Of a stretch of DNA of 8,394 nt, positions 1 to 5,591 are shown in pieces (position 1 is the first letter of the stretch; each line of letters starts with the position of its first letter). Made by a program: the position numbers and the translations under genes. Origin of the DNA: Actinomycetota bacterium. Its GTDB lineage: Bacteria; Actinomycetota; Actinomycetes; Streptosporangiales; Streptosporangiaceae. Under the pieces are notes generated by a model. It was not told the DNA's origin and did no database searches. It was given only the letters and a program-made list of their open reading frames with translations. Location: assembly GCA_003161205.1 (NCBI GenBank), contig PMOU01000322.1, positions 1-8,394 on the forward strand. Reading direction: 5' to 3'.

Positions 1-390
1 TCGTTCAAGGGCGTGCTGCTGGAGGGCCTGGAGGTCGTGTTCATCGTGATCACGTTCGGGGACAACCAGCGCAACCTGGGCGCCGCGGTGATCGGTGCGG
101 CCGCGGCCGTGATCGTGATCACGCTGACCGGTGTCGCGGTCCGGGCTCCGCTGGCGCGGCTGCCGGAAAACGCGATGAAGTTCGCGGTGGGGATCATGCT
201 CACCTCGTTCGGCATCTTCTGGGGCGCCGAAGGCACCGACGTCTCCTGGCCGGGCCACGACGCGTCCCTGCTCGGCCTGATCCCCGTCGTGGCGCTCGTC
301 TCGCTCGGCTACACCGTCCTGCTGCGCCAGCGCCGGGGCATCAGCCCGGTGGCCCATCCGTCCGCGCAATCCGAGGGTGTGACCAGCTGA
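1..390 (+). CDS. COG4280-type polytopic membrane protein, 3' part
   Basis: The reading frame is open from base 1, so the gene starts before the window; the last 129 residues are present. An EGLE motif (residues 8-11 here) sits in a hydrophobic helix reading LLEGLEVVFIVITFG, recalling the REGLE helix of FTR1 iron permeases. Further hydrophobic segments lie at about residues 27-47, 58-76 and 90-108. The PENAMKFAVGIMLTSFGIFWGAEG-like stretch before the third loop is what I associate with the COG4280 family of predicted membrane proteins. The tail is hydrophilic and presumably cytoplasmic. Substrate and function are unknown; an ion or metal transport role would be guessed only from the FTR1-like motif. 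Its TGA stop overlaps the ATG of the next gene by one base, so the two are probably co-transcribed and translationally coupled. Confidence 0.75.
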   Translation, partial: SFKGVLLEGLEVVFIVITFGDNQRNLGAAVIGAAAAVIVITLTGVAVRAPLARLPENAMKFAVGIMLTSFGIFWGAEGTDVSWPGHDASLLGLIPVVALVSLGYTVLLRQRRGISPVAHPSAQSEGVTS

Positions 391-599
391 TGAAGCGGAT
401 CAAGGCGATCGGCGCGTTCTGGTACGACTTCGTGGTCGGCGACGACTGGCGCGTGGCGGCCGTGGTGGTCATCGCCCTGGCGCTGACGGCGCTGCTGGTG
501 CACGCGGCCGGCGTCAACGCCTGGTGGCTGCTGCCCGTCTGTGTCTTCGCCGCCCTCGGCTGGTCCCTGCACCGCGCCACCGCCGGGCCCAAGCCCTAG
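390..599 (+). CDS. Small two-helix membrane protein (69 aa), partner of the COG4280-type gene
   Basis: The protein has 69 residues. A short charged N-terminus (MKRIKAIGAFWYDFVVGDDWR) is followed by two hydrophobic segments at about residues 22-40 and 43-60, with a basic tail. The ATG shares its A with the upstream TGA (TGATG), the usual form of translational coupling, and there is no good separate ribosome binding site. The FWYDFVVGDDWR-type segment before the first helix is one I have seen in small uncharacterised actinobacterial membrane proteins, but I know of no assigned function. It probably assists or stabilises the upstream membrane protein. The TAG stop lies in a CTAG tetramer that also forms the stop of the convergent response regulator gene. 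Confidence 0.75.
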   Translation: MKRIKAIGAFWYDFVVGDDWRVAAVVVIALALTALLVHAAGVNAWWLLPVCVFAALGWSLHRATAGPKP

Positions 600-1258
600 T
601 CGTCGCGCTCGGCCAGGCCGTGCTCGTAGGCGAACACCACCGCGGCGGCCCGGTCTCGCACCCGCAGCTTGGTGAACAGGTGGTTGACGTGCGTCTTGAC
701 CGTGCCCTCGCCGACGAAGAGCTCGGCGGCGATCTCGCCGTTGGTCATGCCGCGCCCGATGAGCGTCAGCACCTGACGCTCGCGGCCGGTCAGCGCCTCC
801 AGCTCCGCGTCGGTGTCCTGGCCGGGCGCCGCGGTGCGGGCGGAGCGGTACGTGGCCAGCACCCGCGCGGTGACCGCCGGGTCAAGCCACGCTCCGCCCC
901 CGGCCACCACGCGCACGGCCCGCTGCAGGTCCTCGGCGGGCACGCCTTTGAGGACGAAACCGGCCGCCCCGGCCCGCAGCATGCCGGCCAGCACTTCCTC
1001 GTCGTCGAACGTGGTCAGGGCCAGCACCGGCGGCATGGCCTCCCGGCGGCGCAGCCCTAGCGTCGCCTGTACGCCGTCGACGAAGGGCATCCGCACGTCC
1101 ATCAGGACCACGTCCGGCGCCAGCGCGTCGACCGCGGCCTCGACCTCACCGCCGTGGGCGCACTCGCCGATTACCTCGAAGCCGAACTGGGTCCGCAGGA
1201 TGCCGCGCAGTCCGGCCCGCACCAGCTCCTGGTCATCGACGAGCAGCACCCGGATCAT
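596..1258 (-). CDS. NarL/LuxR-family two-component response regulator
   Basis: The protein has 220 residues, normal for the family. The N-terminal receiver domain (about 1-120) has the acidic pair D8/D9, the phospho-acceptor D54 in VVLMDVRMP, the switch residues T82/T83 and the conserved K104 in FVLKG. A linker of about 30 residues leads to a LuxR-type helix-turn-helix (about 154-215) with LTGRERQVL, GMTNGEIAAEL and GTVKTHVNHLFTKL, the last being the recognition helix. The ATG lies inside the stop of the kinase gene (ATGA, 1255-1258), so the pair is translationally coupled and cognate. It is predicted to be phosphorylated by that kinase and to act as a dimeric regulator of its own operon; the inverted repeat at 4273-4290 is the best candidate site. 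The stop overlaps the stop of the convergent membrane gene. Confidence 0.95.
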   Translation of the reverse strand: MIRVLLVDDQELVRAGLRGILRTQFGFEVIGECAHGGEVEAAVDALAPDVVLMDVRMPFVDGVQATLGLRRREAMPPVLALTTFDDEEVLAGMLRAGAAGFVLKGVPAEDLQRAVRVVAGGGAWLDPAVTARVLATYRSARTAAPGQDTDAELEALTGRERQVLTLIGRGMTNGEIAAELFVGEGTVKTHVNHLFTKLRVRDRAAAVVFAYEHGLAERDD

Positions 1259-2454
1259 GGCACCCCGGTCCCGCCCGCCCCGCTCCAGCCCGTCCCGGTC
1301 CGGCCGGCCCCGTTCCGGCCGGCCTCGAGCGGCAGCGTGGCGCGCACCAGCCAGCCCCGGCCGCCCGGTCCGGCCGTGCAGGTCCCGCCCACCGACTCGG
1401 CGCGCTCCCGCATGCTGACCAGGCCGAGACCAGTTCCGGTGCCCGGGTTGGCGTGGCTGTCCGCGGTCAGCGTCACGCTACCCGGGCCGACCGCCAGCCG
1501 GACCTCGGTCCGCGCTCCGGGCGCGTGCCGGGCCGCATTGGTCAGCGCCTCCTGCACGATGCGGTAGAGGGCGAGGCCGGTCGTGGCGGGCATCCCAGCG
1601 GTATCGCCGTCCACGGTGAGGGTCACGTCGACCCCGGCCGACCGGAACTGCCCGACCAGCGCGGGCAGCCCGCCGGCGCCGGGAAGCGGCGCGGTGCCGT
1701 CCCCGCGGCTGGCTCCGGCGGCGTGCTCGCGGAGCATCCCGACCGCCGTGCGGACCTCGGCCAGGCACTCGCGGCCCAGCCGTTCGGCCTCGGCCAGGGC
1801 GCGGGCGGCGTCGGCCGGATCGTGCTCCACGGCCAGCCGGGCGCTCTGCACGTGCAGCAGGGAGACGGTCAGGGTATGCCCGATAACGTCGTGCAACTCC
1901 CGGGCGATGCGGTTCCGCTCCTGGGTTTTCGCCTGTTCGGTCAGACCCGCCTGGGCCCGGCGGAGCTGCCCGAGCAGGTCCCGATCGTGCCTGACCAGCA
2001 GGCTGAAGGCCACGGTCAGGGTGACTCCGCCCAGCCAGGCGCCCCAGCCCGGATCGTGCCTGACCCAGAGCCACTGCGCGGCGAACAAGCCCATCGCCGC
2101 GGCCCAGTAGACCGCGCCCTCGCCGCGGCGGCCGGTCAGCACGCACCAGGCCGCGAGCAGGCACACCGCGAACCAGCCGGCGTTGCTGGCCAGGCCGTCG
2201 CCGAGAACGGCGATCCCGGCGGTCGCCACCGCGGCGAAGAGCAGCTGCGGCCGCCACCGCAGGACGAGCAGCGCGGCCGCGGCGACCGCGACCAGCGCCG
2301 CGGCCACCGCGACGGGGGCGTTCGGGTTGAGCGGAGCCACGCCCGCCGCGGTGACCGCGGCGAAGACGGCCAGGGCGGTCCCTTTCACCCAGCCCGCGAG
2401 GTCCTCCGTGAACTCGGGCGGGACGGATCCGGCCGGGCCCAGCTCGCCGCTCAT
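1255..2454 (-). CDS. Sensor histidine kinase, DesK/NarX type (HisKA_3 + HATPase)
   Basis: The protein has 399 residues. The N-terminal half holds about five to six hydrophobic segments (roughly 25-45, 47-66, 72-90, 93-107, 113-130, 138-155) with very short loops, so the signal is probably sensed in or near the membrane. The HisKA_3 dimerisation region has ERNRIARELHDVIGHTL, with phospho-acceptor H188. The ATPase domain has an N box (EALTNAARHA, N306) and a G2 box (GTGLGLVSMRERAE, about 339-352). The usual DxG of the G1 box is replaced by ADSHANPG. The C-terminus ends in a Gly-rich tail (378-397) of four five-residue repeats. The start follows a 73-bp gap after the permease gene, has no Shine-Dalgarno sequence, and sits 7 nt below a TAGACT hexamer, so it may also be made from its own leaderless transcript. 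Confidence 0.94.
   Translation of the reverse strand: MSGELGPAGSVPPEFTEDLAGWVKGTALAVFAAVTAAGVAPLNPNAPVAVAAALVAVAAAALLVLRWRPQLLFAAVATAGIAVLGDGLASNAGWFAVCLLAAWCVLTGRRGEGAVYWAAAMGLFAAQWLWVRHDPGWGAWLGGVTLTVAFSLLVRHDRDLLGQLRRAQAGLTEQAKTQERNRIARELHDVIGHTLTVSLLHVQSARLAVEHDPADAARALAEAERLGRECLAEVRTAVGMLREHAAGASRGDGTAPLPGAGGLPALVGQFRSAGVDVTLTVDGDTAGMPATTGLALYRIVQEALTNAARHAPGARTEVRLAVGPGSVTLTADSHANPGTGTGLGLVSMRERAESVGGTCTAGPGGRGWLVRATLPLEAGRNGAGRTGTGWSGAGGTGVP
1264..1323 (-). repeat. Four-copy 15-bp repeat encoding a Gly-rich pentapeptide tail
   Basis: The end of the kinase gene encodes AGRNG, AGRTG, TGWSG and AGGTG in succession, with consensus [A/T]-G-x-[N/T/S]-G. At the DNA level TCCGGCCGGCC occurs at 1299-1309 and again at 1314-1324, which is 15 bp apart. 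The repeat lies after the last strand of the ATPase domain (VRATLPLE) and looks like a slippage-derived extension. Confidence 0.6.
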
Positions 2455-2461
2455 GTCGCGG

Positions 2462-2467
2462 AGTCTA
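2462..2467 (-). promoter_or_regulatory. Candidate -10 box (TAGACT) for a leaderless kinase-regulator transcript
   Basis: On the minus strand TAGACT is followed by 7 nt and then the ATG of the kinase gene. This spacing would put the transcription start on the A of the ATG. TANNNT -10 boxes placed this way, with no Shine-Dalgarno sequence, are typical of leaderless actinobacterial genes. No convincing -35 box is visible; the place it would occupy is next to the palindrome at 2472-2489. This is inference from spacing only. Confidence 0.4.
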
Positions 2468-2471
2468 CGGC

Positions 2472-2489
2472 CCGCCCGGTACCGGGCGG
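2472..2489. promoter_or_regulatory. 18-bp perfect palindrome between the permease and kinase genes
   Basis: CCGCCCGGTACCGGGCGG reads identically on both strands. It lies in the 73-bp gap between the permease stop and the kinase start, centred about 26 bp upstream of the kinase ATG. It could be an operator over the internal promoter, or an RNA hairpin acting as an attenuator or partial terminator after the transporter genes. No T-rich tract follows on the minus strand. Its sequence differs from the inverted repeat upstream of the operon. Confidence 0.45.
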
Positions 2490-2527
2490 CCGTAACGGGA
2501 GGTCACGGTCATAGCGGGCACCGGGGA

Positions 2528-3265
2528 TCACAGGGCCGTGCGCCGGGCCGCGAGCACCGAAGCCGCCACCGCGAGCACCGCGACCCCGATCAGCGACCCG
2601 GTGGCAGAGCCAAGGCCCAGCCAGGGTGCGCGCACCGCGTTGGTCAGCAGCGTCAGCGGCAGCGGGCCGGCCACCTGACGGACCACGGAGCCCATCACGT
2701 GCGGCGGCGGGCCGCCCGCGCCCAGCAGGAAGGAGGGGAAGAACAACAGCAATCCGACCGCCTGAGCGGACCGGGCCGACGGCAGCAGCGAGCCGAGCAG
2801 CACGCCGATGCTGACGAAGGCGACGGCGCCGAGCGGCAGCGCGAGCGCCACCCGCCATCCGTCGTGCACGGCCGGGATGCCGTACACCGGAGCGGCGACG
2901 GCGAGCAGCAGCGCGCACGCCACCGCGGTCGTGGCCAGCCCGACGATGAGCTGGGCGATCGCGAACGACCAGCGCGGGAAGCCGGCCGCCGCGAAGCGGC
3001 GCAGCACCCCGCGCTCGCGGTAGGCCGCCAGGTGGACCGGCAGCATGACCAGGCCCGTCGCGGCGATCACGACGGTGAGGTAGGAGGCCACGTACCAGTG
3101 CGCGGGGTTGACGTTATCGAACCCCGGGTTCGGGGCGGTGCCGAACGCGCCGCCGATGATCAGCATGGTCACGATCGGGAACGCGAACACGAACGTCAGC
3201 ACCAGCGGATCGCGTGTCATCAGCCTGAGCTCGGCCCGGACGAGCCGTCCCACGGTGGTCTTCAT
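2528..3265 (-). CDS. ABC-2 type transporter permease
   Basis: The protein has 245 residues, a normal length for a single ABC-2 permease. The open frame extends further upstream, but that part is the shadow of the ATPase gene. The start chosen is the ATG overlapping the ATPase stop (ATGA, 3262-3265), which is preceded by a strong GGAGGA at 3271-3276 with 5-nt spacing. Six hydrophobic segments are visible (about 22-40, 58-80, 101-125, 138-160, 166-184, 222-240). The loop AAYRERGVLRRFAAAGFPRW after the second is the conserved cytoplasmic coupling segment of ABC-2 exporters. It should form a dimer with two copies of the adjacent ATPase and export an unknown compound (drug, lipid or peptide). The linked two-component system suggests a stress or antibiotic response. 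Confidence 0.92.
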   Translation of the reverse strand: MKTTVGRLVRAELRLMTRDPLVLTFVFAFPIVTMLIIGGAFGTAPNPGFDNVNPAHWYVASYLTVVIAATGLVMLPVHLAAYRERGVLRRFAAAGFPRWSFAIAQLIVGLATTAVACALLLAVAAPVYGIPAVHDGWRVALALPLGAVAFVSIGVLLGSLLPSARSAQAVGLLLFFPSFLLGAGGPPPHVMGSVVRQVAGPLPLTLLTNAVRAPWLGLGSATGSLIGVAVLAVAASVLAARRTAL

Positions 3266-4215
3266 CGCCGTCCTCCGACCAGTTCCTTTTCGACGGGCAA
3301 CGAAGCGGGCTCGCCGTTGAGCAGGCTGAGCAGCGCGTCCTCCAGGCTGGGGACGTGCACGCTCAGGTCGGCGGGTACCGGCTCCCAGCGCACCAGGGCG
3401 GCCCCGACGTAGGCGATGACGCGGCGGTGACCGCGCACCGTGACCTGCGCCCCGGCCCGTTCTACCGTCAGCACCCCGTCGAGCCGGCGGAGCAGGTCCA
3501 GCAGCGGCGCGGGCGGATCCGGCATGCTGAACCGGATCGTCGCCGTGCTGGCGTGGCGTTCCACCAGGTCCGCCGGCGCCCCCGCGTCGACAACGCGGCC
3601 TGCGCGCATCACGACGACCCGCCCGCAGAGCGCCTCGGCCTCGTCCATCTCGTGGGTCACCAGGAGCACCGTGGTGCCCTCGTCGTTCAGCTGGCGCACG
3701 GCGGACCACACGGTGCGCCGGGCGGCCGGGTCCAGTCCCTGGGTCAGCTCGTCCAGGATCACCAGCCGGGGCCGGTTCAGCAGGGCCAGGACAAGGAACA
3801 GCCGCTGCCGCTCCCCGCCGCTGAGCGAGGAGAACACCGACCGGCGCCGCTGCGCCAACCCGAAGTGCCCGAGCAGTTCGCCGCCGTCCCGGGCCCGCGA
3901 CGTGGCGAACAGCTCAACCGCCTCGCCCACCCGCATCCGGTCCGGCAGCGCGGACTGCTGAAGCTGGCTGCCGACCTGCGGCCGCAGCTGCTCAGCCTGC
4001 GTCACCGGGTCAAGGCCAAGGACCCGCAGGGTCCCGCCATCAGGCTTGCGCAGCCCCTGGACGCACTCCACGGTCGTCGTCTTGCCTGCGCCATTGGCGC
4101 CTATCAATCCGACGATCTCACCGGCGGGGACGTCGAGGTCCAGCCCGTCCACCACCACCCTGGTCCGGTACGACTTGCGCAGCCCTCGCACGGTCACGAC
4201 ATCTGGTTTGCTCAT
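3262..4215 (-). CDS. ABC transporter ATP-binding protein (ABC-2 exporter class)
   Basis: The protein has 317 residues. The nucleotide-binding domain (about 5-215) contains Walker A GANGAGKT (39-46), a Q-loop region (QLQQ, 84-87), the signature LSGGERQR (131-138), Walker B LVILDE (151-156), a D-loop in TQGLDP (158-163) and the switch histidine H188 in VTHEMDEAEAL. The residue after the Walker B Glu is Leu rather than the usual Pro (DELTQGLDP), a variant I recall in actinobacterial exporters of this type. The C-terminal about 90 residues form the accessory domain seen in DrrA-like ATPases. It is the first gene of the operon and overlaps the permease gene by ATGA. The start is not fully settled: a GGAGG lies only 1 nt before the ATG, unusually close, and no better in-frame start is visible. 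Confidence 0.94.
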   Translation of the reverse strand: MSKPDVVTVRGLRKSYRTRVVVDGLDLDVPAGEIVGLIGANGAGKTTTVECVQGLRKPDGGTLRVLGLDPVTQAEQLRPQVGSQLQQSALPDRMRVGEAVELFATSRARDGGELLGHFGLAQRRRSVFSSLSGGERQRLFLVLALLNRPRLVILDELTQGLDPAARRTVWSAVRQLNDEGTTVLLVTHEMDEAEALCGRVVVMRAGRVVDAGAPADLVERHASTATIRFSMPDPPAPLLDLLRRLDGVLTVERAGAQVTVRGHRRVIAYVGAALVRWEPVPADLSVHVPSLEDALLSLLNGEPASLPVEKELVGGRR

Positions 4216-4272
4216 GCCTCCAGCGTGCCGAGTCCGCGCCGCCAGCGCGTCAGGCCACGGATAGAACCGCCG

Positions 4273-4290
4273 CTCTACCCCTGGGTAGAG
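4273..4290. promoter_or_regulatory. Inverted repeat CTCTACCC-CT-GGGTAGAG, candidate operator of the ABC/two-component operon
   Basis: Perfect 8-bp arms are separated by 2 bp, 57 bp upstream of the ATPase start and downstream of the peptidase gene. Two-fold symmetric sites with arms of this size are typical for dimeric NarL/LuxR-type regulators, and the operon encodes exactly one such regulator. Autoregulation is therefore the simplest reading. No clear -10/-35 pair could be assigned nearby. A hairpin terminator for the peptidase gene is less likely because the loop is only 2 nt and no T-tract follows. Confidence 0.55.
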
Positions 4291-4297
4291 ACAGGGC

Positions 4298-4322
4298 CTA
4301 GGTCTGGCCCAGGAACCGGGTG
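4298..4322. repeat. Direct repeat, copy 1 (pseudo-copy of the peptidase gene tail)
   Basis: This 25-bp unit matches 4332-4356 at 24 of 25 positions; the single difference is G at 4306 against C at 4340. The period is 34 bp. Copy 1 lies just beyond the peptidase stop and, read in its own frame on the minus strand, would end TRFLGQT-stop, against TRFLGET-stop in the real gene. Because 34 is not a multiple of three, it is not in the gene's frame. Confidence 0.75.
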
Positions 4323-4331
4323 GAGAACGGT

Positions 4332-4356
4332 CTAGGTCTCGCCCAGGAACCGGGTG
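4332..4356. repeat. Direct repeat, copy 2 (within the 3' end of the peptidase gene)
   Basis: This copy forms the last codons and the TAG stop of the S51 peptidase gene. It is the presumed parent of the copy at 4298-4322, since here the sequence is under coding constraint. Alternatively both copies may be a spaced pair of protein-binding sites upstream of the ABC operon, as the spacing is close to three helical turns. Confidence 0.75.
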
Positions 4357-5045
4357 TCGAGCCGGGTCTCGGTGATCCCCGGTTCGACCCGGTACGCGCT
4401 GGCACCCGGCCGGTCCGCGATCAGCTCGGTCAGCGTGTCGTCAGTGAAGTGCGCCGCCGCGCCGTCGTCGCAGGCGATGCCGCCGGACAGCGTGCCGTCC
4501 GCGATCAGCTGGTGGTACAGCGGCCGCCGGCCGGACTCGGAGTCGTAGTGCGGGCAGTAGCTGCCGGCCAGCAGTCCGAGCCCGTCCGTGAAGGCCCGCA
4601 GCTTACGGCCGAACGAATCCGTGGTTCCTCCCTCGAACCAGCAGATCCCGCCCGCGCTCGAGCCGGCCAGCACGATGCCGGCCTGCCACGCCTTGCGCAT
4701 GATCACGTCGAGCCCGTGCACCCGCCAGACCGCCACCATGTTCGCCACGCTGCCGCCGCCGACGAAGATGACGTCCTGGGACAGCAGCAGGTCCTCGGGG
4801 TCGGGGACATTGGGCATCGGGAACAGGGCCAGGTGGCTGAGCCGGGCCGGGTGCCCGGCGAACCGGTCGTACATGTGCAGGGCCCACCGCGGGTCGTCGC
4901 CACCCGCCGTGTTCAGCACGCAGATCCTGGGCTCGGGGCGGCCGGACAGCCGAAGCGCATAGTCCATGTGCAGGGGGACCCGGCCCTCGGGAACCCGCAT
5001 ACCGCCGCCGATCGCGATTACGTGCCGCCGGCCGTCCGCTGCCAT
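4332..5045 (-). CDS. Peptidase S51 family protein (peptidase E-like)
   Basis: The protein has 237 residues, close to the usual size for peptidase E (about 230). Family marks are an N-terminal IAIGGG strand, the central VGGGSVANMVAVWRVHGLD segment, the nucleophile elbow GSSAG (128-132, predicted catalytic S130), a conserved His in CPHYDSE (H166) and DDGAAAHF (193-200). No signal peptide is seen, so it is probably cytoplasmic. Peptidase E cleaves Asp-X dipeptides, and the related cyanophycinases cleave beta-Asp-Arg; which activity applies here cannot be told. The ATG has no Shine-Dalgarno sequence but is well placed 6 nt below a TAGCGT -10, so a leaderless mRNA is likely. It stands alone, upstream of and in the same direction as the ABC operon, 116 bp from it. 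Confidence 0.88.
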   Translation of the reverse strand: MAADGRRHVIAIGGGMRVPEGRVPLHMDYALRLSGRPEPRICVLNTAGGDDPRWALHMYDRFAGHPARLSHLALFPMPNVPDPEDLLLSQDVIFVGGGSVANMVAVWRVHGLDVIMRKAWQAGIVLAGSSAGGICWFEGGTTDSFGRKLRAFTDGLGLLAGSYCPHYDSESGRRPLYHQLIADGTLSGGIACDDGAAAHFTDDTLTELIADRPGASAYRVEPGITETRLDTRFLGET

Positions 5046-5051
5046 GCTGGC

Positions 5052-5080
5052 ACGCTAGCGGCGTTACAGCCCGCAAGCAA
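5052..5080 (-). promoter_or_regulatory. Candidate promoter of the S51 peptidase gene (leaderless)
   Basis: On the minus strand TTGCTT (5075-5080) and TAGCGT (5052-5057) are separated by exactly 17 bp. Six bases after the -10 box comes the ATG at 5045, so transcription would start at or next to the A of the start codon. Each box matches the consensus at only three of six positions, but these include the key TTG and TA...T bases. Confidence 0.45.
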
Positions 5081-5134
5081 ACCCGGGCCGGCTGTTCACC
5101 GTACGTAACCCAACGGCCGCAATAAGCTCCCGTA

Positions 5135-5159
5135 CTGCAGCAGGACTGAACTGCTGCAG
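5135..5159. terminator. Hairpin CTGCAGCAG / CTGCTGCAG, possible terminator after the YciI gene
   Basis: Perfect 9-bp arms flank a 7-nt loop, 27 nt past the stop of the YciI gene on the minus strand and about 90 bp upstream of the peptidase start. There is no T-run after it, so intrinsic termination is uncertain, although actinobacterial terminators often lack a clear U-tract. It could also be an operator. Confidence 0.4.
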
Positions 5160-5186
5160 CGGCTGGGTACCGTCCAGGTGGAAGGG

Positions 5187-5522
5187 CTAAAGCGTGACGG
5201 AGCGTCCGGGCTTGCTCATCGACCCGGGGGGGCAGTACCAGGTCATGATCTCCACGGCGAGCCGCCCGGCCCGGACGGCGGGGTCAGCCTCGGCGAGCTG
5301 GCGGGAGCGTTCCAGGGAGCCGGTCCGGTAGAACGCCAGCCCGCGCAAGGCCGGATCAGGCTGGTCGCGGACCGGGCCGTTCGTCACCACCTGACCGGAG
5401 GCGCGCAGCTCCGCGTGGTAAGCCAGGTGCTCCTTCTGGATGCGCTCGAGCTCGGCGTCATCGTAATCTCGCGCATTCTCCGGCGTACGCAGCAGCACCA
5501 GCTCAAACGCTTCAAGGTCCAT
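5187..5522 (-). CDS. YciI-family protein (YCII-related, 111 aa)
   Basis: The sequence FELVLLRTPENARDY, an HLAYHAELRASGQVVTNGPV block, LRGLAFYRTGSLERSRQLAEADPAVRAG and the closing LAVEIMTWYCP are characteristic of the YCII-related ferredoxin-like fold. The His of the EHLAYHAEL helix and the Asp of the EADPAV turn correspond to the conserved His and Asp of the family. These small cytoplasmic proteins are dimeric; most have no known reaction, though some act as dehalogenase- or isomerase-like enzymes. I chose ATG 5522 because family members usually start just before the first strand; GTG 5537, five codons upstream, is possible. Neither start has a Shine-Dalgarno sequence. The gene is divergent from the MBL hydrolase gene across 69 bp, so the two may share regulation. 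Confidence 0.85.
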   Translation of the reverse strand: MDLEAFELVLLRTPENARDYDDAELERIQKEHLAYHAELRASGQVVTNGPVRDQPDPALRGLAFYRTGSLERSRQLAEADPAVRAGRLAVEIMTWYCPPGSMSKPGRSVTL

Positions 5523-5591
5523 AAGGCATTGTGCCACCGGGCGCGAGACGGAAAAGATAGGCGCGTGTGCCTAGATGACAGCGTGGCCGGG

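Noticed and set aside
3266..3709. Upstream extension of the permease frame, giving 393 aa
   Set aside because: It is an Arg/Gly-rich shadow of the ATPase gene in another frame. The ATG at 3265 has a strong ribosome binding site and the ATGA overlap.
1453..4335. Long plus-strand ORFs across the two-component and ABC genes
   Set aside because: They are shadows of the minus-strand genes with Arg/Pro/His/Gln-rich translations, produced by high GC content.
5554..5577. TAGGC/GCCTA symmetry between the YciI and MBL genes as a shared operator
   Set aside because: The arms are only 5 bp and neither flanking promoter could be assigned with confidence.
5178..5591. N-terminal extension of the MBL hydrolase frame, giving 474 aa
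   Set aside because: This part is antisense to the well-supported YciI gene, its translation is not protein-like for this family, and the hydrolase homology begins after about 5610.
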